NCBI RefSeq assembly: GCF_016403105.1
Contig: NZ_CP046157.1
Location: forward strand, 1-64,000
Direction: 5' to 3'
Source: Leptolyngbya sp. BL0902
GTDB taxonomy: Bacteria; Cyanobacteriota; Cyanobacteriia; Phormidesmidales; Phormidesmidaceae
Length of the DNA: 64,000 nucleotides
This document shows, in pieces, positions 16,795 to 25,519 of the stretch. A program made the translations under genes and the position numbers. The notes under the pieces were generated by a model that did not search any database, was not told where the DNA came from, and worked only from the letters and a program-made list of their open reading frames with translations. How positions within the stretch are numbered: position 1 is the stretch's first letter; every line of letters starts with the position of its first letter.

Positions 16795-17676
16795 ATGGAC
16801 ATCAAGGAATTACTGAGTAGTTTTGCCCAACTCACGGTCTTTAGCATCATGCTGTCGATGGGGATGGCCCTGGGGTTTACGGGCATTAGTCGGCTGTGGC
16901 GCAGGCCGTCGTTGCTGGTGCGGTGCATTGTGGCGGCGTTTGTGGTGGTGCCCCTAGCTGCGATGGTGGTGACAAAGGTGGTGCCCCTTTCCTTTGAGGT
17001 GCGGGCGGGCATTGCCGCAATGGCGGTGATTCCGGGTGCTCCGGTAATCTATCGCAAGATGCTGAAGGGGCCAGGGGATGCGGAACTGGCGGGCAGCTTC
17101 CAGGCGACGATGGCGCTGCTGTCGGTGGTGCTGGTGCCCCTGTGGTTTGGCATTATTTCGGCGCTGTACCCCATGGATGCGACGGCGGCGCTGTCGGTGG
17201 TGTTTAAGCAAGTGATGACGGTACAGGGTATTCCGCTGCTGGTAGGGGCGGCGCTGGCCCACTGGTTGCCCGATTTAACGGAGGAGTTTAGCGAACCCCT
17301 CAACCGCATTAGTAATGCCATGTTGATTGGCGTGGTGTTGATGGTGGTGGTGATGGGGCTGTCGCTGGTGCTGAAGGCTGGCCCCCTGCCGATTTTGGCG
17401 GTGGTGTTGATGGCGGCGGCGGCGCTGCTGGCGGGTCACTACCTGGGCGGGTCGGATCCGGTGCAGCGAGAAACCCTAGCCCTGGCCAATGGATCGCGCA
17501 ATGCGGGGCTAGCCCTGGCGTTGATTACCCTCAACTTTCCTGCCGTGGCCCAGGAGGTGCTAGTTACCATTGCCTCCTATGCCGTGATGTCGGGCATTGC
17601 CACCAAAATCTACACCCATCTCTACCAAAAGCAACTGGCCCGTACTGCCCGCGTTCAGGATGCTCCAGGGGTTTAG
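16795..17676 (+). CDS. Bile acid:sodium symporter (BASS) family-like membrane transporter
   Basis: The 293 residues are almost entirely hydrophobic, with 8-10 predicted transmembrane helices. The start is the ATG at 16795. Early SIMLSMGMALGF and late LALANGSRNAGLALALITL resemble the SBF/BASS family, where the G-x-R-N-x-G-L-A-L motif lies in a discontinuous helix that binds Na+ and substrate. VIPGAPVIYRKML also fits the first crossover region. Substrate is unknown; candidates are organic anions. Located in the inner membrane. The divergent AraC gene is the likely regulator. Confidence 0.7.
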   Translation: MDIKELLSSFAQLTVFSIMLSMGMALGFTGISRLWRRPSLLVRCIVAAFVVVPLAAMVVTKVVPLSFEVRAGIAAMAVIPGAPVIYRKMLKGPGDAELAGSFQATMALLSVVLVPLWFGIISALYPMDATAALSVVFKQVMTVQGIPLLVGAALAHWLPDLTEEFSEPLNRISNAMLIGVVLMVVVMGLSLVLKAGPLPILAVVLMAAAALLAGHYLGGSDPVQRETLALANGSRNAGLALALITLNFPAVAQEVLVTIASYAVMSGIATKIYTHLYQKQLARTARVQDAPGV

Positions 17677-17800
17677 GGCGTGGGTTGGGTTCTGATCTGC
17701 CCCAACCGCTATGGGCGAGGCGGGCATCTAGAAAGGTCATTCTCAACCTGATCCCTAGGGATCTTGAGAAACCTTAATTCGTGAGCAAGTGAAGACTGAA

Positions 17801-19072
17801 ATGAAAACTAAAACAGGTTTGATTGGTTTAAGCGCTACGTTGGCCCTGGCCCTGTGGCTACCCCAGGCAAAGGCCGATACCATGCCCTCCCTAGGGGAGA
17901 CCCTTGAAGCAGCTACGACCGTGGAACAGCCCACCGAGGAGGCGCTAGGGGCCATCGCCGAGGAGGAGGTTGCGGCAGAGATAGCCGAGCATGAGTCTAC
18001 TGAGGTGATGTCAGTGGATGCAATGCCGTCGGAGGCCGAGGCTTCTGATGTTGGGGCGGTGGAGGATGCTGAGCCTGAGACCCAGCCGAGTGCGGTGAGC
18101 CGCGATGATCCCCTGACCTCGGATCCTGTCTTCGCTGAAGACCCCCGATTTTCGCCTTCGATCAGCAGCCGTGATTTGCAACTGGAAGAAACGCCGCTGA
18201 CGAGTGAGGGACAACGGCCAACCGCCGGAGGACAGCCCTTTGATGTGGCTCAAAGGTCGGCGGGAACGACCACGCCGGATCGGTGGCACTTTTTGGTGGT
18301 GCCCTACATCTACATTCCCCTCAGCATCTCAGGCTCAGCCAATTTTAATAACCTGAACGGCAACCCAGGCGGTTCTGGAGGCGGTATTGACTTTGAACTA
18401 GAACCCAACGAAATCACAACAGCGCTGCGGAATAGCTTAAACTTCGCCTTCCTGGGTGGATTTGAAGCCTGGAACCCGACCTATAAGTTTGGGGCTCTCG
18501 CCAACTTTGACTACGTTTCCCTGTCTACCGATAGCACGGTAGAGCGGGAGGTGCGGTTTCCGGGGGCGGCGGACTTCGTTCCTACCGAAATTAACGCCGA
18601 CCTCACAACCCAGTTGATGCGGGCCGACCTGCTGGGTGGCTACCGCTTTTACGATCCAGCGCGGGTGAACCCGGAGGGTGTGCATTCCGAGTACGACCTA
18701 GGGCCGTTTGTGTTCGATGCGGTGGGTGGCCTGAGTCTCATTCAAGTGAATACCCGTCTGGGTTTAACGACCAATTTGGGTGGGTCGGGGCAGTTTGACA
18801 ACAGTCGCACCATCGTATCGCCGCTAATTGGCGGGCGGGCGCGGTGGAATGCCAACCCAAAATTGGCGGTGATTGGGGCGGGCACCATTTCTGGCTTTGG
18901 CATTGGGGGCCTGATGCAGTACGGCCTCCAGGGCGGAGTGGATTGGATGTTCTCCGGCAACACCACCCTAGGGGCGGGGTATCGCTTTGGCTTCACCGAC
19001 TACAACTCCGACCGAGTGAGCCTCAATGTCGATCAACACGGCCCCTACATCAATATTGGCTTCCGCTTTTAG
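17801..19072 (+). CDS. Outer-membrane beta-barrel protein
   Basis: Begins MKTKTGLIGLSATLALALW with a signal peptide ending near AKA (an alternative GTG start at 17789 adds four residues). Residues ~30-150 are acidic (Glu/Asp/Ala-rich) and probably disordered. From about 165 (DRWHFLVVPYIYIPLSISG) the protein alternates aromatic and small residues in strand-sized blocks and ends in Phe (YINIGFRF), the classic outer-membrane assembly signal. The barrel part of ~260 residues fits 8-12 strands. Gly-rich turns (GSGGGIDFE, GGLMQYGLQGG) are typical of barrel loops. Function unknown; it may be a pore or a structural protein. Confidence 0.75.
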   Translation: MKTKTGLIGLSATLALALWLPQAKADTMPSLGETLEAATTVEQPTEEALGAIAEEEVAAEIAEHESTEVMSVDAMPSEAEASDVGAVEDAEPETQPSAVSRDDPLTSDPVFAEDPRFSPSISSRDLQLEETPLTSEGQRPTAGGQPFDVAQRSAGTTTPDRWHFLVVPYIYIPLSISGSANFNNLNGNPGGSGGGIDFELEPNEITTALRNSLNFAFLGGFEAWNPTYKFGALANFDYVSLSTDSTVEREVRFPGAADFVPTEINADLTTQLMRADLLGGYRFYDPARVNPEGVHSEYDLGPFVFDAVGGLSLIQVNTRLGLTTNLGGSGQFDNSRTIVSPLIGGRARWNANPKLAVIGAGTISGFGIGGLMQYGLQGGVDWMFSGNTTLGAGYRFGFTDYNSDRVSLNVDQHGPYINIGFRF

Positions 19073-19282
19073 GGAACTGATTTAGGCCCAGGCTGACGGG
19101 GTGGGTCGCCCACGTAAATCCCATCCCTAAGCCCAGGTTGGCCCTGCCCCAGCGGGAGGATCTACCCATGGAACCTGTGGCCTGTCTCACCCCGTTTCAT
19201 GGTTTCGCAGCCTGAGTAAGCAACGCAATACCAGGAACACTTTCTACCCCCCAACAATACTCTTTCTTAAGCGAGCACAACG

Positions 19283-20074
19283 ATGAACAACAACACCCTT
19301 CTAAACCCCATCGGCGGCGTATCCCTCGCCCTCGGTATGGCCCTCACCGTGGGAGCCATCGCGCCGATGCCAACCCAGGCCCAGGAGCTAGACCCCAACG
19401 CCACCGAAGTCCTGCAATTTATGTCGGACTACCTGACCAGAACCCAAGCCTTCAGCGTCAATGCCGATATCGATTTTGAAATCGTCACCACCACGGGGCA
19501 AAAGCTGCAATTTAGCAGCTACGCCTCCATGGTGATGCAGCGGCCCACGGGGCTATTTTTCCAGCGCCGGGGGCCATTGGCCGATGCTGAAGTTTTCTTT
19601 GACGGTAGCCAGATCACCCTGTTTGGGCGGCGGATTAACGCCTATGCCACCATCCCCCTCAGCGGCACCATCGACGAGGCCATCCTCACCATGGAAGCCG
19701 AGACGGGCCTACCCTTTCCGGGGGCGGATTTGATGTTTAGCAACCCCTACGAAGTGCTGATGGAAGGGGTGGAAAGCAGCACCTACCTCGGCACAGGCTA
19801 CATCGACGGCGTGGAAGTGCATCACCTGGCCTTCCGGGAAGCCGATGTGGACTGGCAAATTTGGGTGCAAACCGGGGATCGGCCCCTGCCCATGAAGTAT
19901 GTGATCACCACCAAATGGATCACGGGTGCGCCGGAATACTCCATCCGTCTGCGCGACTGGAACACCAACCCGCAGATTCCCGCCAACCGCTTCACCTTTA
20001 CTCCCCCCGCCGGGGTCAGATTGCTCGAAGCCCTGCCCCCCAGCGAACTCGAAGACTATCAGGAGGCCCAATAG
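19283..20074 (+). CDS. Exported DUF2092-like protein (LolA-like fold)
   Basis: The 263-residue protein has a signal peptide (GGVSLALGMALTVGAIAP, cleavage near TQAQE). It starts LQFMSDYLTRTQAFSVNADI, and the body (MQRPTGLFFQRRG, FFDGSQITLFGRRINAYATI, HHLAFREADVDWQIWVQTGDRPLPMKYVI) follows the DUF2092 pattern, a predicted LolA/LolB-like half-barrel that may bind lipids or hydrophobic ligands in the periplasm. The stop at 20072-20074 directly abuts the ATG of the next gene. It leads a three-gene operon with two related small secreted proteins. Confidence 0.8.
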   Translation: MNNNTLLNPIGGVSLALGMALTVGAIAPMPTQAQELDPNATEVLQFMSDYLTRTQAFSVNADIDFEIVTTTGQKLQFSSYASMVMQRPTGLFFQRRGPLADAEVFFDGSQITLFGRRINAYATIPLSGTIDEAILTMEAETGLPFPGADLMFSNPYEVLMEGVESSTYLGTGYIDGVEVHHLAFREADVDWQIWVQTGDRPLPMKYVITTKWITGAPEYSIRLRDWNTNPQIPANRFTFTPPAGVRLLEALPPSELEDYQEAQ

Positions 20075-20395
20075 ATGCAACGGCAACCGATGAAATTCAT
20101 GATTTTGGGCACCGTGGCTCTGTTGGCGGCGAGTACCTTGGCCGATGGGATGCTCAATAGCCGCATTGTGACCCAGCGGGCCGAAGCCGTAGTCGGTAGG
20201 CCCGCCACCCCCGTCAGTGCCGCCGGAACCTCTCGACGCACCACCCGACGCGTGATTCGGCGTTCCACCATCTACGTCGCCAGCCTGCCGGGGAACTGTT
20301 CCACGGTAATTATTGAAGGGGTAAGCCTCTACCTCTGTGGCGGCACCTACTACGAACCCTACGGCAATCAATACGTGGTGGTGTACGTCGAGTAG
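20075..20395 (+). CDS. Small secreted Cys/Tyr protein, copy 1
   Basis: The 106 residues begin with a signal-type segment (FMILGTVALLAASTLADGML). An Arg-rich stretch follows (RRTTRRVIRRSTIYVASLP). The C-terminal tail contains NCSTVIIEGVSLYLCGGTYY and EPYGNQYVVVYVE, with two Cys placed to form a disulfide. It overlaps nothing but begins at the base after the upstream stop, so it is co-transcribed. It is a tandem paralogue of the next gene. The Y-x-P-Y-x-x-x-Y-V-V-V ending occurs together with DUF2092 genes in other bacteria (recollection, not checked). Function unknown. Confidence 0.75.
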   Translation: MQRQPMKFMILGTVALLAASTLADGMLNSRIVTQRAEAVVGRPATPVSAAGTSRRTTRRVIRRSTIYVASLPGNCSTVIIEGVSLYLCGGTYYEPYGNQYVVVYVE

Positions 20396-20467
20396 ATGAT
20401 CGACGGATCGGCTCCTCCCAGGCAGGCGTTCCAAGAGGGGCAATATCAGCAATTTGGAGATTTAACC

Positions 20468-20782
20468 ATGAACGCAATGCAACGTTTGATGATTGGAGCC
20501 TGTGGACTGCTGGCGGCAGGGGCCGTAACGGATGGATTGTTGGGCAGCAAGTGGGTAACGCAATCTGCTGAGGCAATTGTGGGTCGGCCCCGAACTCCGG
20601 TGAGTGCGGCGGGGGTGGCGCGACGTACCACGCGGCGGATAGTGCGGCGTTCGACCATCTATGTGGCCACGCTGCCCGTGGGGTGCGGCACGGTCTACAT
20701 CGATGGCGTCTACCTCTACTCCTGTGGTGGCACCTACTACCAGCCCTACAACAACCAGTACGTAGTGGTGTATGTGGACTAG
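20468..20782 (+). CDS. Small secreted Cys/Tyr protein, copy 2
   Basis: The start is the ATG at 20468, preceded by GGAG; a longer frame from 20396 is unlikely because it would bury the signal peptide. The protein (104 residues) shares most positions with copy 1: AEA(I/V)VGRP, TPVSAAG, RRTTRR, RRSTIYVA, LP.(G/N)C.TV, CGGTYY, PY.NQYVVVYV. The two Cys are again conserved. The spacer from copy 1 is 72 bp. Tandem duplication followed by divergence is evident. Probable periplasmic or surface protein acting with the DUF2092 product. Confidence 0.78.
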   Translation: MNAMQRLMIGACGLLAAGAVTDGLLGSKWVTQSAEAIVGRPRTPVSAAGVARRTTRRIVRRSTIYVATLPVGCGTVYIDGVYLYSCGGTYYQPYNNQYVVVYVD

Positions 20783-20876
20783 GGAATAGATTGTCCGGGC
20801 CACCCTTTCGGTAGTGGTCTGCCGCGCCATCAATATTATTAGCCGTTAACCTCCAGGCTGCTAGAACTCGATCTCC

Positions 20877-21467
20877 ATGCAAAACTACCCCAAAATTTCT
20901 GGCCCCAAACAATCACTGCTGCTGCTGGCGGGTACCGGGGTTGGCGTGGCCCTCACCCTGGTCATCCTCACCCAGTTGCCCCTCGGTGCCGCTGCCGTGG
21001 CCAGTTCTCTGGGGTTGGCCAGTTTAATTGTGGCCTGTGCCTACATCTCCAAACCGTTGTACTGGTGGATTGGGGTGGGGGCCATTGCGGGGATGATCAT
21101 CGGCCTGGGCGGCATCATGGCTGGGCAGCTCGCCGCTGAAAAGGATCACATTGATTTGCACCTGCGGCTGATTGTGGTGGTGGGTCAAGCCCTAGCGGGG
21201 TTCATTTCCGGGATACTGCTGGGTCGTCGCATTCCCCAGGCCCACCTGCCCACCCTCAAGGATTTCCTCTCTAGCCTCAGTGCCGTCACGGTGGGGCTTT
21301 ACGCGATTATCGTCACCGGGCGTTTCATTGTGGATGGCCTCGATCCGGCCCGCACTCTCTCCAGCCGATTGAGCACATCTACCACAATTTTGCTTACCCT
21401 GCTGGCCCTCCCCGGAGCCTTGGGTTACTTGTTCAGCCAGCGCCAACCGCCCCACTCCGGCCCGTGA
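20877..21467 (+). CDS. Hypothetical integral membrane protein
   Basis: The 196 residues contain about five hydrophobic segments (LLLLAGTGVGVALTLVIL, ASLGLASLIVACAYI, WWIGVGAIAGMIIGLGGIM, LIVVVGQALAGFISGILLG, and two near the C-terminus). No family was recognised. A short cytosolic N-terminus (MQNYPKISGPKQS) and charged loops KDHIDLHLR and RRIPQAHLP are seen. The ATG at 20877 is 94 bp after the preceding gene, so it may be read through from that operon. Confidence 0.65.
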   Translation: MQNYPKISGPKQSLLLLAGTGVGVALTLVILTQLPLGAAAVASSLGLASLIVACAYISKPLYWWIGVGAIAGMIIGLGGIMAGQLAAEKDHIDLHLRLIVVVGQALAGFISGILLGRRIPQAHLPTLKDFLSSLSAVTVGLYAIIVTGRFIVDGLDPARTLSSRLSTSTTILLTLLALPGALGYLFSQRQPPHSGP

Positions 21468-21533
21468 GCGGGTGCCTAAACGTTCCACGGCAATCGACCA
21501 ACCATTCTTTAATCTCATAAAGAGGCAGAAACC

Positions 21534-23192
21534 ATGACGAAAGACAATCAAGGCCCCTACAACATCGTGTTTATCCTGACGGATCAGGAGCGCCATTTCC
21601 GTCCGGATGAACTCCCCAAGGGCTATCATCTCCCGGCCCATGAGCGGCTGGCGAAAAACGGCGTGGTGTTCGAGAACCACCGCATCAACTCCTGCGTGTG
21701 CACGTCCTCGCGCTCGGTGATTTATACCGGGCTTCACATCCAGCAGACCAAGATGTTCGACAACACGAACTTCCCCTGGATGCAGAGCATGTCCACCGAC
21801 ATCAAGACCCTCGGCCACCAGCTCCGCGAAGCGGGCTACTACACCGCCTATAAGGGCAAATGGCACCTCACCCGCGAGTTCGAGACCGACAACACCCTGG
21901 AAGCACCGACGAAAATCTTCACCCAGGAGATGGAGGCCTACGGCTTTGCCGATTATCTCGGAGTCGGCGACATCATCGCCCACACCCAGGGCGGCTACCT
22001 CCACGACGGCATGATCGCCGCCGCCGCCGCGAGCTGGCTACGGGGCAAAGCCTCGGAACTGGCGCAGGAGAACAAACCGTGGTTCCTGGCGGTGAACCTG
22101 GTCAACCCCCACGACGTGATGTTCTACGACACGGACGAGCCGGGACAGCCGATGCAGGGCAAAAACAATCTGACCCACATCGCGGGCGATCCGGCCCATG
22201 AGATGTATGCCAAGCAGTGGGACTTTGACCTGCCGGAAAGTTTCTCGCAGCCCCTCGACGCCCCCGGCCGCCCCGCCGCCCACACCGACCACACCATCGG
22301 GAACAATGTGATGACAGGGCCGATTCCAGTCAACGAGACCTGGCGCTGGCGCAAGCGGCACAACTTCTATCTCAACGCCCTGCGCGATGTGGATCGCCAC
22401 ATCCTGACAGTGCTGGACGAACTGGAGGATCGCGGCCTTGCCTCCAACACCATCGTCATTCTGACCGCCGACCACGGCGAACTCGGCGGCGCACACCAGA
22501 TGACCGGGAAGGGGGCCACCTCCTACCGCGAGCAGAACAACGTGCCGCTGATTGTGGCGCACCCAGCCTATCCGGGCGGCAAGCGTTGTCGGGCCGTAAC
22601 CACCCACCTCGACCTCGCACCAACCCTGATCTCCTTCACCAACGTCAGCCCCGATACGAAGGCGGCAATTACTAAGGATCTCCCCGGTAAGGACTTCTCC
22701 CCGGTGCTGGCCAACCCAGAGCAGGCAGACATTGACACCGTGCGCGACGGCCAGCTCTTCTGCTTCAACATGTTCGCCATGCTAGACGGCGACTTCCTGC
22801 TGAAGGCGCAAGAGCTGTTGGCCCAGGGCGGGCCGGAGAAGATCAAGGAAGCGGGTCTGCGCCCGGATATGACGAAACGCGGTACCGTCCGCAGCGTGTT
22901 CGATGGCCGCTACCAGTTCACGCGCTACTTTTCGCCCAAGCAGCACAATCGGCCCACCACGATGGAGGAATTGTTTGAACTGAACGATGTCGAACTGTTC
23001 GACCACCAGAACGACCCGCACGAAGTGGATAACCTGGCGCTGGATCGCGAGAAAAACGCCGACCTAATCATGGCCATGAATGCCAAGCTGAACCGCCTGA
23101 TCGACGAGGAGGTGGGCGAGGACATCGGACAGATGCTTCCTGGCGGCGTGGATGGTGGCTGGGTGGCAACCCCCGCCGTGCACGATCTGTAA
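21534..23192 (+). CDS. Sulfatase (formylglycine-dependent, Cys type)
   Basis: The 552-residue protein belongs to the alkaline-phosphatase/sulfatase superfamily. An early VFILTDQERHFRP supplies metal ligands. The active-site signature C-T-S-S-R at residues 56-60 (in NSCVCTSSRSVIYTG) fits C-x-[SPA]-x-R, where the Cys is oxidised to formylglycine. YYTAYKGKWHL and the later ILTADHGELGGAHQMTGKG give the second conserved Lys/His and the metal-binding D-H. No signal peptide is visible, so it may be cytosolic. A bona fide formylglycine-generating enzyme starts at the right edge of this window. GAAACC precedes the ATG at 21534 with GAGG nearby. Substrate unknown; choline-sulfatase and arylsulfatase are possibilities. 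Confidence 0.88.
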   Translation: MTKDNQGPYNIVFILTDQERHFRPDELPKGYHLPAHERLAKNGVVFENHRINSCVCTSSRSVIYTGLHIQQTKMFDNTNFPWMQSMSTDIKTLGHQLREAGYYTAYKGKWHLTREFETDNTLEAPTKIFTQEMEAYGFADYLGVGDIIAHTQGGYLHDGMIAAAAASWLRGKASELAQENKPWFLAVNLVNPHDVMFYDTDEPGQPMQGKNNLTHIAGDPAHEMYAKQWDFDLPESFSQPLDAPGRPAAHTDHTIGNNVMTGPIPVNETWRWRKRHNFYLNALRDVDRHILTVLDELEDRGLASNTIVILTADHGELGGAHQMTGKGATSYREQNNVPLIVAHPAYPGGKRCRAVTTHLDLAPTLISFTNVSPDTKAAITKDLPGKDFSPVLANPEQADIDTVRDGQLFCFNMFAMLDGDFLLKAQELLAQGGPEKIKEAGLRPDMTKRGTVRSVFDGRYQFTRYFSPKQHNRPTTMEELFELNDVELFDHQNDPHEVDNLALDREKNADLIMAMNAKLNRLIDEEVGEDIGQMLPGGVDGGWVATPAVHDL

Positions 23193-23217
23193 CTCTGGGA
23201 GAATCTAGCGGGCACCT

Positions 23218-23325
23218 GTGGCCGATCTCACTGGCATCAACATCACCAAGGATGCGGTGATCTCCCAGCAGGCCCAGGTGCAGGATCAGTGCCTAAAACA
23301 ACTTAACATCTGCCTGAGGTACTGA
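23218..23325 (+). pseudogene. Possible short gene fragment downstream of the sulfatase
   Basis: An open frame from a GTG reads VADLTGINITKDAVISQQAQ, then 15 more residues with two Cys, ending TGA at 23323-23325. Composition looks coding, but no family was recognised and the length is only 35 residues. It overlaps the 3' end of the convergent gene at 23293. It may be the tail of a lost gene or chance. Confidence 0.2.
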
Positions 23326-23565
23326 AATATTTATATCCACATTGAATAGATCATTAAAAGTAAATAGGAATCCGAAGTTGACGATAATAGGCCTGTTGCA
23401 ACTGTCTTGATTTAAACGTCCTTGCAGTTCTTCGACCTTAGCTTCCAGGATATTGAGACGATCCAATAACTGGTCAACTGAACTCATCACTACCGCTTCT
23501 GCCTCAGTATCGACAGACCCAATTTCGGCTTCGCTTGGTTGCATAGAAGAATTTGAATGATTCAT
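23293..23565 (-). CDS. Small coiled-coil hypothetical protein
   Basis: The 90 residues have an acidic Ser/Glu-rich N-terminus, a heptad-like stretch VDQLLDRLNILEAKVEELQG suggesting a coiled coil, and a hydrophobic C-terminal part (FGFLFTFNDLFNV). The start is the ATG at 23565; AGGAGG-like sequence on the minus strand (GGAGGCTTG just upstream) supports it. It stands alone, convergent with the sulfatase. Function unknown. Confidence 0.55.
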   Translation of the reverse strand: MNHSNSSMQPSEAEIGSVDTEAEAVVMSSVDQLLDRLNILEAKVEELQGRLNQDSCNRPIIVNFGFLFTFNDLFNVDINISVPQADVKLF

Positions 23566-23897
23566 AACAAGCCTCCGTAACCTCTGCTAGATCTACAATA
23601 ACTTACTTTAATAGCTGACTTTCATGGAAATACTTAAAAAGTGATAAAAATGCCGCCCAAAGACTCGCCTATCAAAGCTTGAAATATGTTTTAGAAATGA
23701 TTTAGATACTGTAGGATAGACACTGACCAATAGCCATAATTTTTAGTTTTCTATAGGTTGATTGAATTGCACTCTGTTGAACCCAACTACCGTTTTTTGT
23801 GCTTGGGAAAGGCATCTCCCGTGCGCCCCATAGTCCCGCTTTTACTAAAGCCCTGAAGCATTAACCGTCCGTTACCCGAAATGGCTCTCCTCTATTT

Positions 23898-24065
23898 TTG
23901 TGCAGCGCCATAGCCCGCCTCTGCCAGCACATCGCCCCAGAGCGCATCATTTTATGTGGGTCTTGGGCCAGGGGCAGCGCCACCCGCCGCTCCGATATCG
24001 ATCTCTTCCTGGTGTGGGATTGCGCCCTGCCGTCCGTGGATCGCACTGGATTCAGGATGTCTTAA
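23898..24065 (+). pseudogene. Nucleotidyltransferase (MNT-type) gene fragment
   Basis: The frame reads ARLCQHIAPERIILCGSWAR then GSATRRSDIDLFLVWDCALP, giving the G-S-x-A-R-G and S-D-I-D-L-F-L motifs of minimal nucleotidyltransferases. It has no proper start (frame only entered from a TTG). After residue ~50 it runs into the repeat beginning at 24045, which supplies the stop. The 3' half of the gene and any HEPN partner are missing, so it is a relic disrupted at the repeat boundary. Confidence 0.7.
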
Positions 24066-24118
24066 ATCAGGTCACTGGCACACACTCTAGGCTTACGCTA
24101 CAGCTTACACAACACAAA
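24045..24118. repeat. ~74-bp dispersed repeat, copy 1 (upstream of unknown two-gene module)
   Basis: Starts ACTGGATTCAGGATGTC and contains CACTGGCACAC and spaced TTACRC/TTACAC words. A diverged copy, roughly 75-80% identical by eye, lies in the same orientation at 46840-46912. Here it interrupts a nucleotidyltransferase relic and precedes the genes at 24179-25386 by ~60 bp. It may be an element end or a protein-binding iteron array. Confidence 0.55.
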
Positions 24119-24178
24119 TGTTAGGATGACGGTGAGGGTCAACCCAGCCCAAACCCTAGACAACGCCAGGGATTGACG

Positions 24179-24715
24179 ATGCCCCGCCCGCCTGACCCAA
24201 AATGTGTCGCCTGCGCCCAGCTTCCGAGTGAAGAGGCCCAACGTCGCCATGGCCCAGAGGGGGATGATTGTTGGGTAGACTCACGCTGCCACCGTCGTCG
24301 CTCCCACTACCGTCACCGGGGCCAGGTGAATGTGCAGCGGCGAGAGCAGTACCGTGCCCAGCAGCATCAGGCCAAGGTAGATGAACTGGGGATTGAGGTG
24401 GACTTGCCTCCGGCGGCTTATCTCTATCTATACCGAGCCAAACGGGCGGATAGTCCTATCCATGCGGTGGCGGCCTCGGTGTGGCAGGGCGACCAACACT
24501 TGCTAGCGGTGCGCCCCATTCACTGTGCGGGCTTGACGGGACGGCGGCTAAAGCAATACCTGGTGCAGGTGCTCGACCACATTCACGAGCGTTATCCCCA
24601 GATTCAGCAGTTTGAGGCGGAGATTCGTCTAGAGCCCACCGAATGCCCGATTCAGGGCTGTCCGTTGAAAGCTCCTAACTCAGACGCTGTCCCTGAACTT
24701 GTAATCATGCCATGA
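24179..24715 (+). CDS. Unknown protein 1 of a two-gene module (putative zinc-binding N-terminus)
   Basis: I do not recognise the family. The start is the ATG at 24179, 7 nt after AGGG; a TTG two codons earlier is also possible. The N-terminus has KCVAC, later DDCW and SRCHRRRSHYRHR, a Cys spacing that could bind zinc next to a strongly basic patch. The central part (AYLYLYRAKRADSPIHAVAA, HCAGLTGRRLKQYLVQVLDH) looks like an alpha/beta domain, and the end has ECPIQGCPL with two more Cys. The last codons overlap the next start by 4 nt (ATGA at 24712-24715). Its position after a repeated boundary suggests a mobile-element cargo protein. Confidence 0.65.
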   Translation: MPRPPDPKCVACAQLPSEEAQRRHGPEGDDCWVDSRCHRRRSHYRHRGQVNVQRREQYRAQQHQAKVDELGIEVDLPPAAYLYLYRAKRADSPIHAVAASVWQGDQHLLAVRPIHCAGLTGRRLKQYLVQVLDHIHERYPQIQQFEAEIRLEPTECPIQGCPLKAPNSDAVPELVIMP

Positions 24716-25386
24716 CGCTTTCGGCCCTAGAGGCAGACCTGAATGCGGCCTGGGTTAATCCTGAGACCACTGATTTAGCTCAGCTTTGGCAGGCGATTGA
24801 ACCTGTCCTCGGACGTCTGGAGCTGCATGAGCAACTGGCAGTCGGCGGGGCGGTAATTGAACGATTGGCGACCCTGCACCAGGCCAAGGCTGAAGCCCTG
24901 TTCGAGCAATGGCAAGCGGTCTATAACCCGGAAGATCCGACTCTGGCCCAAGACTGGCTTAGGGGATTGGTGCGTTCCAGTCAGCAACTCGATACGGAAC
25001 TCCTCGTGGCCCCCCTGACTCGACAGCGCCCCCAGGCTGAGCCCGTTGACGATGACAAGTCGGTGGTGGCTACGGTGGATAAGGCTGCTCTGCTGGCGAT
25101 GGTGGATGAGATGGAGGCCAAGCAACAGGCCATTGCAATCGCCCATGACGAATCCGTGGGGGTTTGGGTTGAGCAACTGCGGGACTGGTTTGAGGCCCAC
25201 CCAGAGGCGATGGATGTGCGACAACTCCAAGCCCAGTTGGGCTGGCCCTTGGTGCAGGTGTGGTTGGGGCTGTTGCTGGGCGGATTCCGGCTAGTGCCTG
25301 GAGAAGGCAAGTTCTACGCTAGGCCCATTTGGGTTGAGAACGCCCTAATACCTCAGGAATCCATGCTTTCAGCCCCTAGGCCATAG
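24712..25386 (+). CDS. Unknown protein 2 of a two-gene module (helical, winged-helix-like C-terminus)
   Basis: The family is unrecognised. The 224 residues are Gln/Leu/Trp-rich and mostly helical. The C-terminal ~70 residues (VWVEQLRDWFEAHPEAMDVR, LQAQLGWPLVQVWLGLLLGG, FRLVPGEGKFYARPIWVE) could form a winged helix-turn-helix with a two-strand wing. The 4-nt overlap with the previous gene indicates coupled translation and probably a shared complex. A hairpin followed by TTTT at 25520-25550 is the likely end of the transcript. Confidence 0.65.
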   Translation: MTLSALEADLNAAWVNPETTDLAQLWQAIEPVLGRLELHEQLAVGGAVIERLATLHQAKAEALFEQWQAVYNPEDPTLAQDWLRGLVRSSQQLDTELLVAPLTRQRPQAEPVDDDKSVVATVDKAALLAMVDEMEAKQQAIAIAHDESVGVWVEQLRDWFEAHPEAMDVRQLQAQLGWPLVQVWLGLLLGGFRLVPGEGKFYARPIWVENALIPQESMLSAPRP

Positions 25387-25519
25387 CTTTGCCTGTTTCA
25401 TAATCGTTGGGTTGATATCAGCTTGCAAAGCCCCCTTGCCTGATCTCAAACTGAGGTGAGGCTAGCCTAGGCCCAGTTCTCGCCGTTGTTCGAGCGGTTC
25501 TTATGCCTGGGAGTCTGGA

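Noticed and set aside
17683-17711. Hairpin GGTTGGG...CCCAACC after the transporter gene as terminator
   Set aside because: No T-run follows and the stem is short; too weak to call.
19709-20452. Long minus-strand frame of 247 codons across the DUF2092-like operon
   Set aside because: It is antisense to genes with signal peptides and family matches, and is rich in His/Gly as expected for the shadow of GC-rich codons.
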